A DNA stretch of 49,970 nt from Planctomycetota bacterium (lineage in GTDB: Bacteria > Planctomycetota > J058 > JAJDCQ01), in contig JAJDCQ010000263.1 of NCBI GenBank assembly GCA_029260755.1, forward strand, positions 1 to 49,970, given 5' to 3'. Below are positions 9,219 through 17,510 of this stretch, one piece after another (positions within the stretch are counted from its first letter, which is position 1; each line of letters starts with the position of its first letter). The position numbers and the translations under genes were made by a program. Below the pieces are notes generated by a model that ran no database searches, was not told where the DNA came from, and saw only the letters and a list, made by a program, of their open reading frames with translations.

Positions 9219-10990
9219 CGATCGTACCTCCGCGTCACACGGCCGGCGACGGCCGGGGTCGGCGTCGTGGGGATCGGCGGGAGGCGTCGCACGACGACGA
9301 ACGTCACGTCGTCAGGCAAGCGTTCGCCGCCGGAGAAGTCTCCGATGAGAGCGAGGACGGCCTCCTCGATCTGCCGGGCCGAGCGGCCCCGGCAGTAGGC
9401 GACCGTCTTGAGGAGCATGTTCTCGCCGAGGCGCTCGCCGCGCGCGTTCTTCACGTCGGTGGCCCCGTCGGTGTAGAGGAAGAAGACGTCGCCGGGCTCG
9501 AGGGCGGCGACGCCGACCGGGTAGACCTCGTCGGGGTCGACTCCGAGGACGAGCCCGCCCTCCTGGAGCTCGCCGAGGCGTCCGTCCGCCTTGAGGATCA
9601 CGGGGTTGCAGTGACCGGCGTTGCGGTAGTCGATCCGACCGGTGGCGAGCTCGATCCGGGCGAGCACCATCGTGATGAACTTGCCCTGGGTCGAGCGCTC
9701 GCAGACGCTCTTGTTGAGGCGCGCGATCGCCTCGGTCGGCGGGAAGCCGGCCTCGAGGAGCGTCCGGAGGACCGCCTGGGCGTGGCTCATGAGGAGGGCC
9801 GCGGCCATCCCCTTGCCGGCGACGTCGCCGATCGAGGCGTCGAGCCAGCCGGGCCGGCTGTAGAAGTCGAAGTAGTCGCCGCCGACGCTGCGGCTCGTCT
9901 GCTGGTGGCAGGCGATCTCCCAGCCGGGCGGCGCCGGGATCTCCATCGGCTGGAGCCCGACCTGGATCTCGGAGGCGAGCGCCATCTCCTTGTCGAGGCG
10001 CAGCTTCTCGAGCGACATCTCGGTGAGGCGGCTGTTCTCGATCTTCACCGCGACGAGGTTCCCGAGGGCGGTGAGGACGCGGAGGTCCTCCGTCTCGAAG
10101 ACCTTGTCCATCGAGAGGCTGTCGACGTAGAGGACGCCGATCACCTCGGTGTTGTTCCAGAGCGGCACGCACATCACCGACCGCTCCTTCAGGTTGAGCC
10201 CGACGAGCGTCTGGAAGTCCTTCTGCACCTTCCCGGTCAGGCACGCGGTCTTGGTCGTGACGACCCGGTTGAGGACGGTCTTGCTGAGATGGATCTCGCC
10301 GTCGTCGCCGATCCCGACGTCGTCGTCACCCTCGTTGCGCTTGGTGTACTTCACCGTGAGCTCGGGCGGCGTGCCCTCGAGGAGCAGGAGGACGCCGCGC
10401 TGCGCGGCGACGGCCTCGAGCAGGAGCTGAAGGATCACTCCGAACAGCTCGCTCGGATCGTCGCGGTGGGCGACGAGCTCCAGGCTCACCCGGTTGAACG
10501 TCGACAGGTAGCGCATCTCGCGGAGGAGCTGCGCGTCGTTGGCCGACTGGGGGACGGCCGTCGTGTCCGACTGCTGGAGCGTCGTGCTGAGCGAGGGGAG
10601 GAGGTCGTGGGCGGTCAGCGTCCCCGCGATCGTCTGGTCGGGGTTGACGGTGTCCTGCTCGCTGATGTCGCCGACGACGACCGTCGTCGTGTCGCCGCCA
10701 GTGCCCGAGCGATACGTCAGACGGCTTCGCCCGACCGAGATCCGGTCGCCTTCGCCGAGCGGCTGCGGCGCGGCGATCAGCTCGTCGTTGAGCCGGGTGC
10801 CGTTCTGGCTGCGGCAGTCCTGGACGTAGTACGCGGTGCCGTTCCGGACGACCTCGGCGTGGTGGCGACTGAGCGAGAGATCGGGGATGTAGATGTCATT
10901 GTCCGTCGCGCGCCCGATGCAATGCTTCGGGCGGTCGAGGGGAACCCGGAAAGGGGCGCCCTCGGGAGGCTCGACGAACAGGAAGGACAA
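9215..10990 (-). CDS. FHA-GAF-SpoIIE (PP2C-type) phosphatase
   Basis: 591 residues starting at TTG with GGGAGA about eight bases upstream; the FHA fold begins at once, supporting this start. FHA at about 5-95 with the phosphothreonine-binding set: R27 in CIGR, SLSRHH at 39-44, and N63 in SQNGT. A Thr-rich linker (DTTTVVV) follows. GAF domain is about 160-320. SpoIIE/PPM phosphatase is about 335-570, with GGDYFD at 370-375, GDVAGKG at 388-394, LYTDGATD and DDVT as metal ligands. The enzyme should dephosphorylate the STAS protein two genes on, in response to kinase-made phosphothreonine (FHA) or a small ligand (GAF). It is the first gene of the operon that runs into mlaEFD. Confidence 0.93.
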   Translation of the reverse strand: MSFLFVEPPEGAPFRVPLDRPKHCIGRATDNDIYIPDLSLSRHHAEVVRNGTAYYVQDCRSQNGTRLNDELIAAPQPLGEGDRISVGRSRLTYRSGTGGDTTTVVVGDISEQDTVNPDQTIAGTLTAHDLLPSLSTTLQQSDTTAVPQSANDAQLLREMRYLSTFNRVSLELVAHRDDPSELFGVILQLLLEAVAAQRGVLLLLEGTPPELTVKYTKRNEGDDDVGIGDDGEIHLSKTVLNRVVTTKTACLTGKVQKDFQTLVGLNLKERSVMCVPLWNNTEVIGVLYVDSLSMDKVFETEDLRVLTALGNLVAVKIENSRLTEMSLEKLRLDKEMALASEIQVGLQPMEIPAPPGWEIACHQQTSRSVGGDYFDFYSRPGWLDASIGDVAGKGMAAALLMSHAQAVLRTLLEAGFPPTEAIARLNKSVCERSTQGKFITMVLARIELATGRIDYRNAGHCNPVILKADGRLGELQEGGLVLGVDPDEVYPVGVAALEPGDVFFLYTDGATDVKNARGERLGENMLLKTVAYCRGRSARQIEEAVLALIGDFSGGERLPDDVTFVVVRRLPPIPTTPTPAVAGRVTRRYDR

Positions 10991-11187
10991 GGGGTTGGGT
11001 CTCCCGGCGGCGGAGGGCGGCTGGCTTCGGGGGCGGATGATACGTCGAGGCGGCTCCGGGAGGCAATCGTCCGGGAGGGCCCGTAGGTGTTTCGAACGAA
11101 GCGGGTTACGATTCGGCGTCTCACCGGAGCGACGGATGGGCGCGTCGCGACCCGTCTTTCATCCAGACCCGGATAGGAGAAAAGAGC

Positions 11188-11724
11188 ATGCGCGTCGTCC
11201 CCATTGTTCCCGCGGCCGGCCTCGCGGCCGCGCTCCTCGTCTCCCTCGTCGCCCTCTCGCCGACCGCGCGCGGCGACGACGAGAAGACCGCGCCCGCCAG
11301 GTGGGGCGGTCTGATAAAGGAGAAGGCGCTCCCGAAGCTCGAGGGGAGCGCGGACGCGAAGGCGGGCGGCTCGACCTTCGCGATCGGCGCGTTCACGAAC
11401 GCCGAGGCGTGGGCGGCCTTCGCGAAGGACGCGGGCGGTCTGCCCGACAAGCCGACGATCGACTGGACCAGGCAGGCGATCGTCTACGTGGTCCTGCGCG
11501 CGAACACGAACGACCTCGCGTTCGGAGCGTGGGCGCCGCCCGGCAAGGACGGCGTGGCGTCGCTCGCGGTGAAGTGGAGAATGATCGAGCCGTTCTACAT
11601 GGGGCAGGTGCCGGCGGTGTTCCACACGGTCGACCGGGCGGGCCTGAAGAAGGTCACGATCGCGGTCGACGACGGCGGCGCGGCGAGGCCGAAGGAGCTC
11701 GGGTCGGTCTCGATCGGCGACTGA
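11188..11724 (+). CDS. Secreted protein of unknown function
   Basis: 178 residues. The ATG has AGGAGA seven bases upstream. The first ~28 residues form a clear Sec signal peptide (MRVVPIVPAAGLAAALLV, cleavage near TARG-DDE). The mature part is about 150 residues with beta-strand character, no cysteine and no motif I recognise. It is alone on the plus strand, facing away from the phosphatase operon and followed 42 bases later by another small gene. Confidence 0.75.
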   Translation: MRVVPIVPAAGLAAALLVSLVALSPTARGDDEKTAPARWGGLIKEKALPKLEGSADAKAGGSTFAIGAFTNAEAWAAFAKDAGGLPDKPTIDWTRQAIVYVVLRANTNDLAFGAWAPPGKDGVASLAVKWRMIEPFYMGQVPAVFHTVDRAGLKKVTIAVDDGGAARPKELGSVSIGD

Positions 11725-11766
11725 CTCGTCGCTAGGATCGCTCGCCGTCGACGACGGGAGGCGGAG

Positions 11767-12033
11767 ATGGCGATCAGACGCTCGTTCCAGTTCGAGCACT
11801 TCAGGTCCTCCGAGTCCGCCGGCGTGACGGCTGTCGTCGCCTACGACGGCATCCCGGTCGGCGGCTTCGTCGACTGGGACGATCAGAAGATCGAGGCGTG
11901 CTTCTTCGTCGCGGGACCCGAGGGAGACGCCGGCGACGGCGAGCGGCGCCTCGCCCTCGATGACGTCGACCCGATCGTGGTGAGCGAGGTGTGCAACGAC
12001 CTGGCCGTCCTCGCCGAGAAGGTCCGCGCCTGA
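11767..12033 (+). CDS. Small acidic protein, unknown function
   Basis: 88 residues; the ATG is preceded by GGGAGG at a good distance. Cytosolic by appearance, strongly acidic in the C-terminal half, with no signal peptide or known motif. It may be in one transcript with the secreted protein just upstream (42-base gap). Convergent with the large kinase gene, whose stop is 25 bases away. Confidence 0.6.
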   Translation: MAIRRSFQFEHFRSSESAGVTAVVAYDGIPVGGFVDWDDQKIEACFFVAGPEGDAGDGERRLALDDVDPIVVSEVCNDLAVLAEKVRA

Positions 12034-12057
12034 ATCGAGCGCGGCGGCGGCGTCGAC

Positions 12058-15000
12058 TCAGGGGCGGCGGCGCCGGACGACCGCGGTCGCGGACGCGTCG
12101 CCTCGCGCGTGCGTCCAGCTCCGGACGAGCGGTCGGCCGCCGCCGCGAAGGACGACCGCGTCGCCCGCATCGGTGACGGCGACGATGTCGGCGATGCCGT
12201 CGTCGTCGATCTGCGCGATCGTCGGCTCGACCGAGAAGCGGGCGGCGGGGAGGACGAAGGCGAAGAGCGGCGCGCCGTCGCGGGCACGGAAGACGCCGAT
12301 GCAGCCCGAGGTGTCCGCCACGATCGCCTCGAGCTCGCCGTCGCCGGTGACGTCGCCGAGGACGGGCTTGGCGAGGCTCGGCGCGCGGAGTGGCGTCCTG
12401 TAGATCACGCGCTGCAGGTCGCGGGAGAAGCAGACGAGGAGCCCCGTCCGACCCGGCAGGCCGACCGCGGCGAGGAGCTCGGGGCCCGGCGCGTCGGGCG
12501 TGACGTCGCGGCTGATGACGCCGCTCTCGGGGACCGTCTGGATCTCGGCCCGCGCGAGGTTCCGACCGTCACGCCCCGAGAGGGCGTGGAGGGCGAGGTC
12601 CGCTCCGATCAGGATCACGTCGAGGACGCCGTCGGCATCGATGTCGTGGAGCGCCGGGGTGTTCCGGATCTGCATCGCGCGGCGCTCCGCGCCGGCCGAC
12701 CCCCGCCAGCGCTCCACGCCGCTCGCCGCGTCGACCGCGTGGACGACGCCGTGCTGGTCGCCGCCGACGACCTCGAGCGCCCCGTCGCCATCGAGGTCGC
12801 CGATCGCGGGCGGGTCTCCCCAGTAGCCGGCGCTCGCGCCGGTCGGCGCGAACCAGAGCCGCTTCCCGTCCCGGCCGTCGAAGAGGTGGAGCCCGTTGAC
12901 GCGCGCCTTCTTCTCCTTGGTGGTCGTGGTCGCTCCGGCGATCACGTCGAGGATGCCGTCGCCGTTGGCGTCGAAGAGGGCCGGGACCGCCGTGGCGGCG
13001 CCGACCGGATCGCTCCGCCAGGCGCGGACCTCGCCGCGGTAGAGGTCGAACCCGTACTCCGCGGGCAGGGCCACCTCGTCGGCGATGCCGTCGCCGTTCA
13101 CATCGCCGGTCAGGATGTGCCGGATGGAGCCGGTGTCCTCGAGCGGGTGCCCCGTCCTCCGGTCGTAGGCGACGACCGCTCCCTGCGACGCGATCCAGAG
13201 GCGATCGCCCGCAACGGCAGGCGGCATGGTGATGCCGCCCCCGACTCGCTGGCGCCAGATGGTCACCGGCGCGGAGAGGCGCTGGATCCGACCGCCCTGG
13301 CTGCAGACGACCAGGTCGGGGCGCCCGTCGCCGTCGACGTCGGCGCCGACGGCGTCGATGACCGTGTCGTCGAGCTCGTGGTCGAGGAGCACCCTCGGGC
13401 CGCCGGCGCCGGTCGGGTCGCCCCACACCCGGACCCGCGAGCCGACGCCGGTGACGAGGTCGAACCGCCCATCGTGGTCCCAGTCGACGGTGAGCGGGGG
13501 CGCCGCGGAGACGACGCCGGCGCCGGCGCGAGAGCCGTGGGTCGGGAGCGTTCCGGCGGCGACCGACGCGACGATCTCGCCCGAACGAGGGTCGACGAGG
13601 CGGTAGGTGGTCGCGCCGTCGTCCTTGATCCATGCGCCGACGACGATGAGATCGCCCTCGGCCCGCGGGAGAAGCGCGAGCGGCGTCGGGCCGCCGTGCT
13701 TGCGGCCCTCCGTCGTGATCCGGCGCCGGAAGAGGAGGGCCTCTCGGCCGGGACGGCAGCCGAGGAGGGCGCCGCCGGCGGTCACGGCGTAGACCTCGGC
13801 GAGGCCGTCCCCGTCGGCGTCGTGGACGAGGGCGGGCTGGCTCACGACGCCCTTGATCGCGGTCGTTCCGAGGATCTCTCCGGTCGTCTCGATCGCGACG
13901 ATCCGCTCCTTCCCGGCGACGATGATCTCGGCGGCTCCGTCGCCGTCGACGTCGCCGGCCGAGAGCTTCGCCTGGGCGGGGAGCCCGCCGATCTTCCAGG
14001 CGAGCGCGCCGTCGGTGAGGCGTCGGGCCGCGAGCTGACCGCGCGTCGCGAGGAGGCCGAGGTCGCCGACGACCGCGATCGTTCCCTTCAGCTCCTCGGC
14101 GTCGATCGGCTCCGGCCAGGGCTCGGGCCGGGGGGAGCCGATGAGGCGGCCGTCGACGAGGAGCGTCCCGAGCCCGCCGGGCGGCAGGCCCCAGAGATCG
14201 GCCGTCCCGTCGGCGCCGACGACGTCGGGGGTGAGCGCCCACGCGCCGAAGCTCATCACGGGCCTGGAGGGCTGCCACATGGCGGAGGTGCCGCCGCTGC
14301 TGCCGTCGAGCGCGTGGAACTTCGACCACATGTTGCGGGAGTAGACGACGGACGGGAGCCAGGGCTTGCTCGGCGCGCCGACGAGGAGCTGCCCGAGGTA
14401 GTCGGTCTGGCTCGCCTCCCAGATGACGAGGGGGGCGAGGTTCACCCGCCGGGTGGTCGGGGGAGCGTCGCCCGGGACCACGCGGATCGTCCCCTCGGTC
14501 GGATGGAAGCCGCGCCGGAAGACGCGGTAGCGATGCTCTCCGATCGGGAAGGCGCCCTGGAGGAACGAGGCGGCCCGCCGTTCGTTCTCGGTTCCCGGGG
14601 CGAGCTCGATGATCGCCGCCTCGGGCGAGGTGACGAGATCGATCCGCCCGACGAGGGGCGGCGGGTGGAGGACGAGGGCGCGCTCGTGGCCACGGGCGAC
14701 CACGATCTCGTCCTCGACCGGCTCGAAGCGGTCGCGGGTCAGGGCGACGCGATAGCCGCCGGGGGGCAGGACGAAGACGGCCTCCTCGCCCGCGGCGACC
14801 GCGCGGTCGACGAGGTCCTCGCCGCGCGTCCCGTCGCCGAGGATCGGGGCGACGACGAGGCGGACCGACTCGTCGGCGGCGAGGGGCGGCGGGAGGACGG
14901 CGACCCGGACGCTGCCGGGTCGCGTGAGCACCCAGCCGCCGGCGGCCCCGGCTGACGCGACCGCGCCGAGCGCGACCGCGGCGAGGATCGCCGTGAGCGG

Positions 15001-16230
15001 CGAGCGTCGGAGCCGGCGCCACGAGCGCGCGATCGGGCCGAGCGGTCGCGCGAGGGTCGGCTCGCCGCGGAGGCGCCGCTCGATGTCGTCGGCGAGGGTG
15101 GTCGCGTCGCGGTAGCGGTTGCCCGGCTCCTTCTCGAGGGCGCGGAGGCAGATCGCCTCGGTCTCCCGGGCGATCCGCGGGGCGAGCACGATCGGCGGGA
15201 CCGGCTCGATGTTGCAGACCTTGACGATGAGCTCGGCGATCGAGGCGCCCTCGAACGGGAGGACGCCGGTCAGCATCTCGTAGAGACAGACACCGAGCGA
15301 GAACAGGTCGGTTCGCTCGTCGACGTCGCGGCCGCGGGCCTGCTCGGGCGACATGTAGCTCGGCGTGCCGAGGAGGACGCCGGCGCGGGTGGCCCGCGGC
15401 GCGTCGGCGGCGAGCTCGGCGACCGAGCGGCTCGGGTCGAGGCGGGCGAGGCCGAAGTCGGCGACCTTGGGCTCGTCGTCGCGGTCGAAGATGATGTTCT
15501 CGGGCTTGAGGTCGCGATGGATCACGCCGGCGCCGTGGGCGTGGGCGAGGGCGCGCGCGATCTTCAGGGCGAGGCCGAGGGCGACCTCCTCGCGCAGCAT
15601 CCCTCGCTCGATCCGCTGGGCGAGCGTCTCGCCCTCGACGAGCTCCATCGCGATGAAGTCCCGGCCGTTCGAGGTGCCCGCGTCGTAGACCGCGGCGATG
15701 TTCGGATGCTGAAGGCGGGCGACCGCGAGCGCCTCGGCCCGGAACCGCTGGCGCGTCAGGTCGGTCGCCTGATTGATCACCTTGATGGCGGCGAGGCGAC
15801 CGAGGCGGACGTGGCGAGCGCGGTAGACGGTGCCCATGCCGCCGCTGCCGAGCACGTCCTGCACCTCGTAGTCGCCGAAGCGGATGCCGGCGGGATCACT
15901 CCCCGAGGACGGAGGTGGAACCGCGACCGCGAGCGGGCTGGCGTCCCCACCGGGCGAAGCCGCGGGGAGGGTGTCCGAAGAGGCCGGGGCGGGCGGATGG
16001 AACCCCGAGCCGAACGCTCCGGCGGCCGTCTCGCCGGCGACCGGAGCGCGACCCGCATCGAGGAGCTGCCGCCAGGTCGGCGCGGCGACGGCGCCGCGCT
16101 CGAGGATGACATCGCCGATGGAGCGCCCCCGCCGCACCGCCTCCGCGCGCGCGGCGTTCGCCTGGTCGGACGTGACGAGGCCGCGGGCGAGCGCGAGGGC
16201 GAGGGCATTCTCGTCGAGGTCGGGCGTCAC
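12058..16230 (-). CDS. Ser/Thr protein kinase with PEGA-like and FG-GAP propeller ectodomain
   Basis: 1390 residues, GTG start with GGGGAGA five bases upstream. Residues 1-60 form a small helical module (ARGLVTSDQANAARAE) also seen in other bacterial kinases of this kind. Kinase about 119-390: G-loop GSGGMG, K150, HRD at 238-240, DFG at 258-260, GTPSYMSPEQ; all catalytic residues present. Membrane helix about 412-436. Outside it are about two PEGA-like beta domains (about 440-605), then about ten FG-GAP/VCBS calcium-type repeats with DxDGDG cores (DVDGDGAAEI, DANGDGILDV, DLDGDGALEV), as in integrin-like propellers. It is a receptor-like kinase with a very large external part. It ends head-on with the 88-residue gene. 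Confidence 0.92.
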   Translation of the reverse strand: MTPDLDENALALALARGLVTSDQANAARAEAVRRGRSIGDVILERGAVAAPTWRQLLDAGRAPVAGETAAGAFGSGFHPPAPASSDTLPAASPGGDASPLAVAVPPPSSGSDPAGIRFGDYEVQDVLGSGGMGTVYRARHVRLGRLAAIKVINQATDLTRQRFRAEALAVARLQHPNIAAVYDAGTSNGRDFIAMELVEGETLAQRIERGMLREEVALGLALKIARALAHAHGAGVIHRDLKPENIIFDRDDEPKVADFGLARLDPSRSVAELAADAPRATRAGVLLGTPSYMSPEQARGRDVDERTDLFSLGVCLYEMLTGVLPFEGASIAELIVKVCNIEPVPPIVLAPRIARETEAICLRALEKEPGNRYRDATTLADDIERRLRGEPTLARPLGPIARSWRRLRRSPLTAILAAVALGAVASAGAAGGWVLTRPGSVRVAVLPPPLAADESVRLVVAPILGDGTRGEDLVDRAVAAGEEAVFVLPPGGYRVALTRDRFEPVEDEIVVARGHERALVLHPPPLVGRIDLVTSPEAAIIELAPGTENERRAASFLQGAFPIGEHRYRVFRRGFHPTEGTIRVVPGDAPPTTRRVNLAPLVIWEASQTDYLGQLLVGAPSKPWLPSVVYSRNMWSKFHALDGSSGGTSAMWQPSRPVMSFGAWALTPDVVGADGTADLWGLPPGGLGTLLVDGRLIGSPRPEPWPEPIDAEELKGTIAVVGDLGLLATRGQLAARRLTDGALAWKIGGLPAQAKLSAGDVDGDGAAEIIVAGKERIVAIETTGEILGTTAIKGVVSQPALVHDADGDGLAEVYAVTAGGALLGCRPGREALLFRRRITTEGRKHGGPTPLALLPRAEGDLIVVGAWIKDDGATTYRLVDPRSGEIVASVAAGTLPTHGSRAGAGVVSAAPPLTVDWDHDGRFDLVTGVGSRVRVWGDPTGAGGPRVLLDHELDDTVIDAVGADVDGDGRPDLVVCSQGGRIQRLSAPVTIWRQRVGGGITMPPAVAGDRLWIASQGAVVAYDRRTGHPLEDTGSIRHILTGDVNGDGIADEVALPAEYGFDLYRGEVRAWRSDPVGAATAVPALFDANGDGILDVIAGATTTTKEKKARVNGLHLFDGRDGKRLWFAPTGASAGYWGDPPAIGDLDGDGALEVVGGDQHGVVHAVDAASGVERWRGSAGAERRAMQIRNTPALHDIDADGVLDVILIGADLALHALSGRDGRNLARAEIQTVPESGVISRDVTPDAPGPELLAAVGLPGRTGLLVCFSRDLQRVIYRTPLRAPSLAKPVLGDVTGDGELEAIVADTSGCIGVFRARDGAPLFAFVLPAARFSVEPTIAQIDDDGIADIVAVTDAGDAVVLRGGGRPLVRSWTHARGDASATAVVRRRRP

Positions 16231-16310
16231 GGATCTCCCCTGAGTCTACCGACCACCGCGTCCCCACCAAACCCCGACCCGCCGACCGGGCAAGGGCTAC
16301 TGTGATTCCA

Positions 16311-16417
16311 GGGGTCAGGTCCAGGATTCACACCAAAGGGGCCAGGTCACACCAGAGGGACCCGGTCTCAGGAGCTGCTGCAACGGACTCTCTAGTGTGA
16401 TTCCTGGACCTGACCCC
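16311..16417. repeat. Small inverted-repeat element
   Basis: Two 23-base arms, GGGGTCAGGTCCAGGATTCA plus CAC at 16311-16333 and its inverse at 16395-16417, differ at one position. About 60 bases lie between them, including related GGCCAGGTCACACC and GGGACCCGGTCTC pieces. No coding capacity. It resembles the GGGGTCAGGTCC-type intergenic palindromes that occur in several phyla and are thought to be moved by REP-associated transposases. It lies immediately beside a truncated kinase gene. Confidence 0.75.
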
Positions 16418-16423
16418 TTCGAT

Positions 16424-16600
16424 TCACGCCTGGAGCCGCCGCTCGCGGGCGAACCGACCGAGCGCGGTGCGGACATCCCCCTGCGTCCCCGCGAGGAGCT
16501 TCACGGCGACCGGGCGCCCGTCCGGGCCGCGCGCGCGGTAGACGGTGCCGACGCCGCCGCGCCCGAGCACCCCCTCGATCTGGTACGAGCCGATCCTCAC
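16424..16600 (-). pseudogene. Truncated Ser/Thr kinase N-terminus
   Basis: 58 residues from a GTG at 16600. They match only the first lobe of a Hanks-type kinase: RIGSYQIEGVLGRGGVGTVY (G-loop) and RPVAVKLLA (the ATP-binding Lys), then a helix C start and a stop. The HRD, DFG and everything after are absent. The stop codon lies six bases from the inverted-repeat element, which suggests that insertion of the element or a linked deletion removed the rest. It starts 17 bases after the MBOAT stop, so it may still be transcribed. Confidence 0.8.
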
Positions 16601-16617
16601 GCGCGCGGCGTCACTCG

Positions 16618-17508
16618 CTAGAACTGGAAGTAGACGAAGCTCTGCGACGCCAGCGGCGGCGCCAGGTAGAGCCCGATCACGAAGGCGGCGATCGTCACGG
16701 CGAACCAGATCGGCCGGTCGACGATCGGCAGCTCCTCCTTCGGCGCGGCGGCATCGCTGTAGCCCCTGAAGTCGCCGTAGATCTGGAAGGTGAAGAGGTA
16801 GGCGCCGATGAGGAGGTCGCCCGAGCTCACCTCCTGGCCGAGCGCCACCTTGCCGAAGATCCCGTCGGTGATCGGCGCGATCCCGTCGGCGATGAGCAGC
16901 TTCTTCACGAAGCCGGTGAAGATCAGCAGTAGCCCCAGCCGGACGCCGCGGGCGCTCACCGACCGCACGGCCTCGAGCTGGGGGAGCAGGCGCCCCGCCC
17001 GCTCGATCGGACCGGCGACGAGCTGAGGGAAGAACGTCACGTAGGCGGCGACATCGGTCAGCGACCGCCGCGCGTCGAGCTGCCCCTTGTACACGTCGAT
17101 CGTGTACGACATCGTCTGGAACGTGTAGAACGAGATCCCGACCGGCAGGATCACCTGGAGCGTCCCTGGCTCCCAGCCGAGCCGGCTCCAGATCGGGAGC
17201 AGGCTCTCCATGAAGAAGTTGAAGTACTTGAAGATGCCGAGCGCGCCGAGGTTCACGAACACGCTCGCCGCCAGCCATCGCCGCCCGCGCCCGCCGTCGG
17301 CGCGGGTCCGCTCGATCCGCAGCGCGCAGCCCCAGTCGACCAGCGTCGAGAGGATGATCAGCGACAGGAACCGCCAGTCCCACCACCCGTAGAAGAAGAG
17401 CGAGGCGACGACCAGAAACGCGTTCTGGCGCCGCGGCGTCCGCAGGAGCCAGTAGATCGTGAGGACGATCGGGAAGAAGATGGCGAAGACGGCGCTGTTG
17501 AAGAGCAT
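16618..17508 (-). CDS. MBOAT-family O-acyltransferase lacking its central catalytic part
   Basis: 296 residues, against about 450-500 for the family. The N-terminal ~240 residues are typical (FNSAVFAIFFPIVLTIYWLL, then SLFFYGWWDWRFL, GISFYTFQTMSYTIDVYKG, FFPQLVAGPI). At FQIYGDFRGYSD the expected continuation, including the WRRWHISL-type block and the catalytic histidine, is missing. The sequence jumps to the final membrane helix and ends SFVYFQF. The frame is intact, so this is an in-frame deletion or a degenerate protein, not a frameshift. The ATG at 17508 lies two bases after the SGNH hydrolase stop; the pair resembles acyl transfer systems for exopolysaccharides. Confidence 0.85.
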   Translation of the reverse strand: MLFNSAVFAIFFPIVLTIYWLLRTPRRQNAFLVVASLFFYGWWDWRFLSLIILSTLVDWGCALRIERTRADGGRGRRWLAASVFVNLGALGIFKYFNFFMESLLPIWSRLGWEPGTLQVILPVGISFYTFQTMSYTIDVYKGQLDARRSLTDVAAYVTFFPQLVAGPIERAGRLLPQLEAVRSVSARGVRLGLLLIFTGFVKKLLIADGIAPITDGIFGKVALGQEVSSGDLLIGAYLFTFQIYGDFRGYSDAAAPKEELPIVDRPIWFAVTIAAFVIGLYLAPPLASQSFVYFQF

Positions 17509-17510
17509 CG

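Noticed and set aside
12109..14955. Long plus-strand frame opposite the FG-GAP kinase
   Set aside because: Composition is Asp/Arg/Gly/Ala repeat with no family; the minus-strand kinase has full motifs over the same bases.
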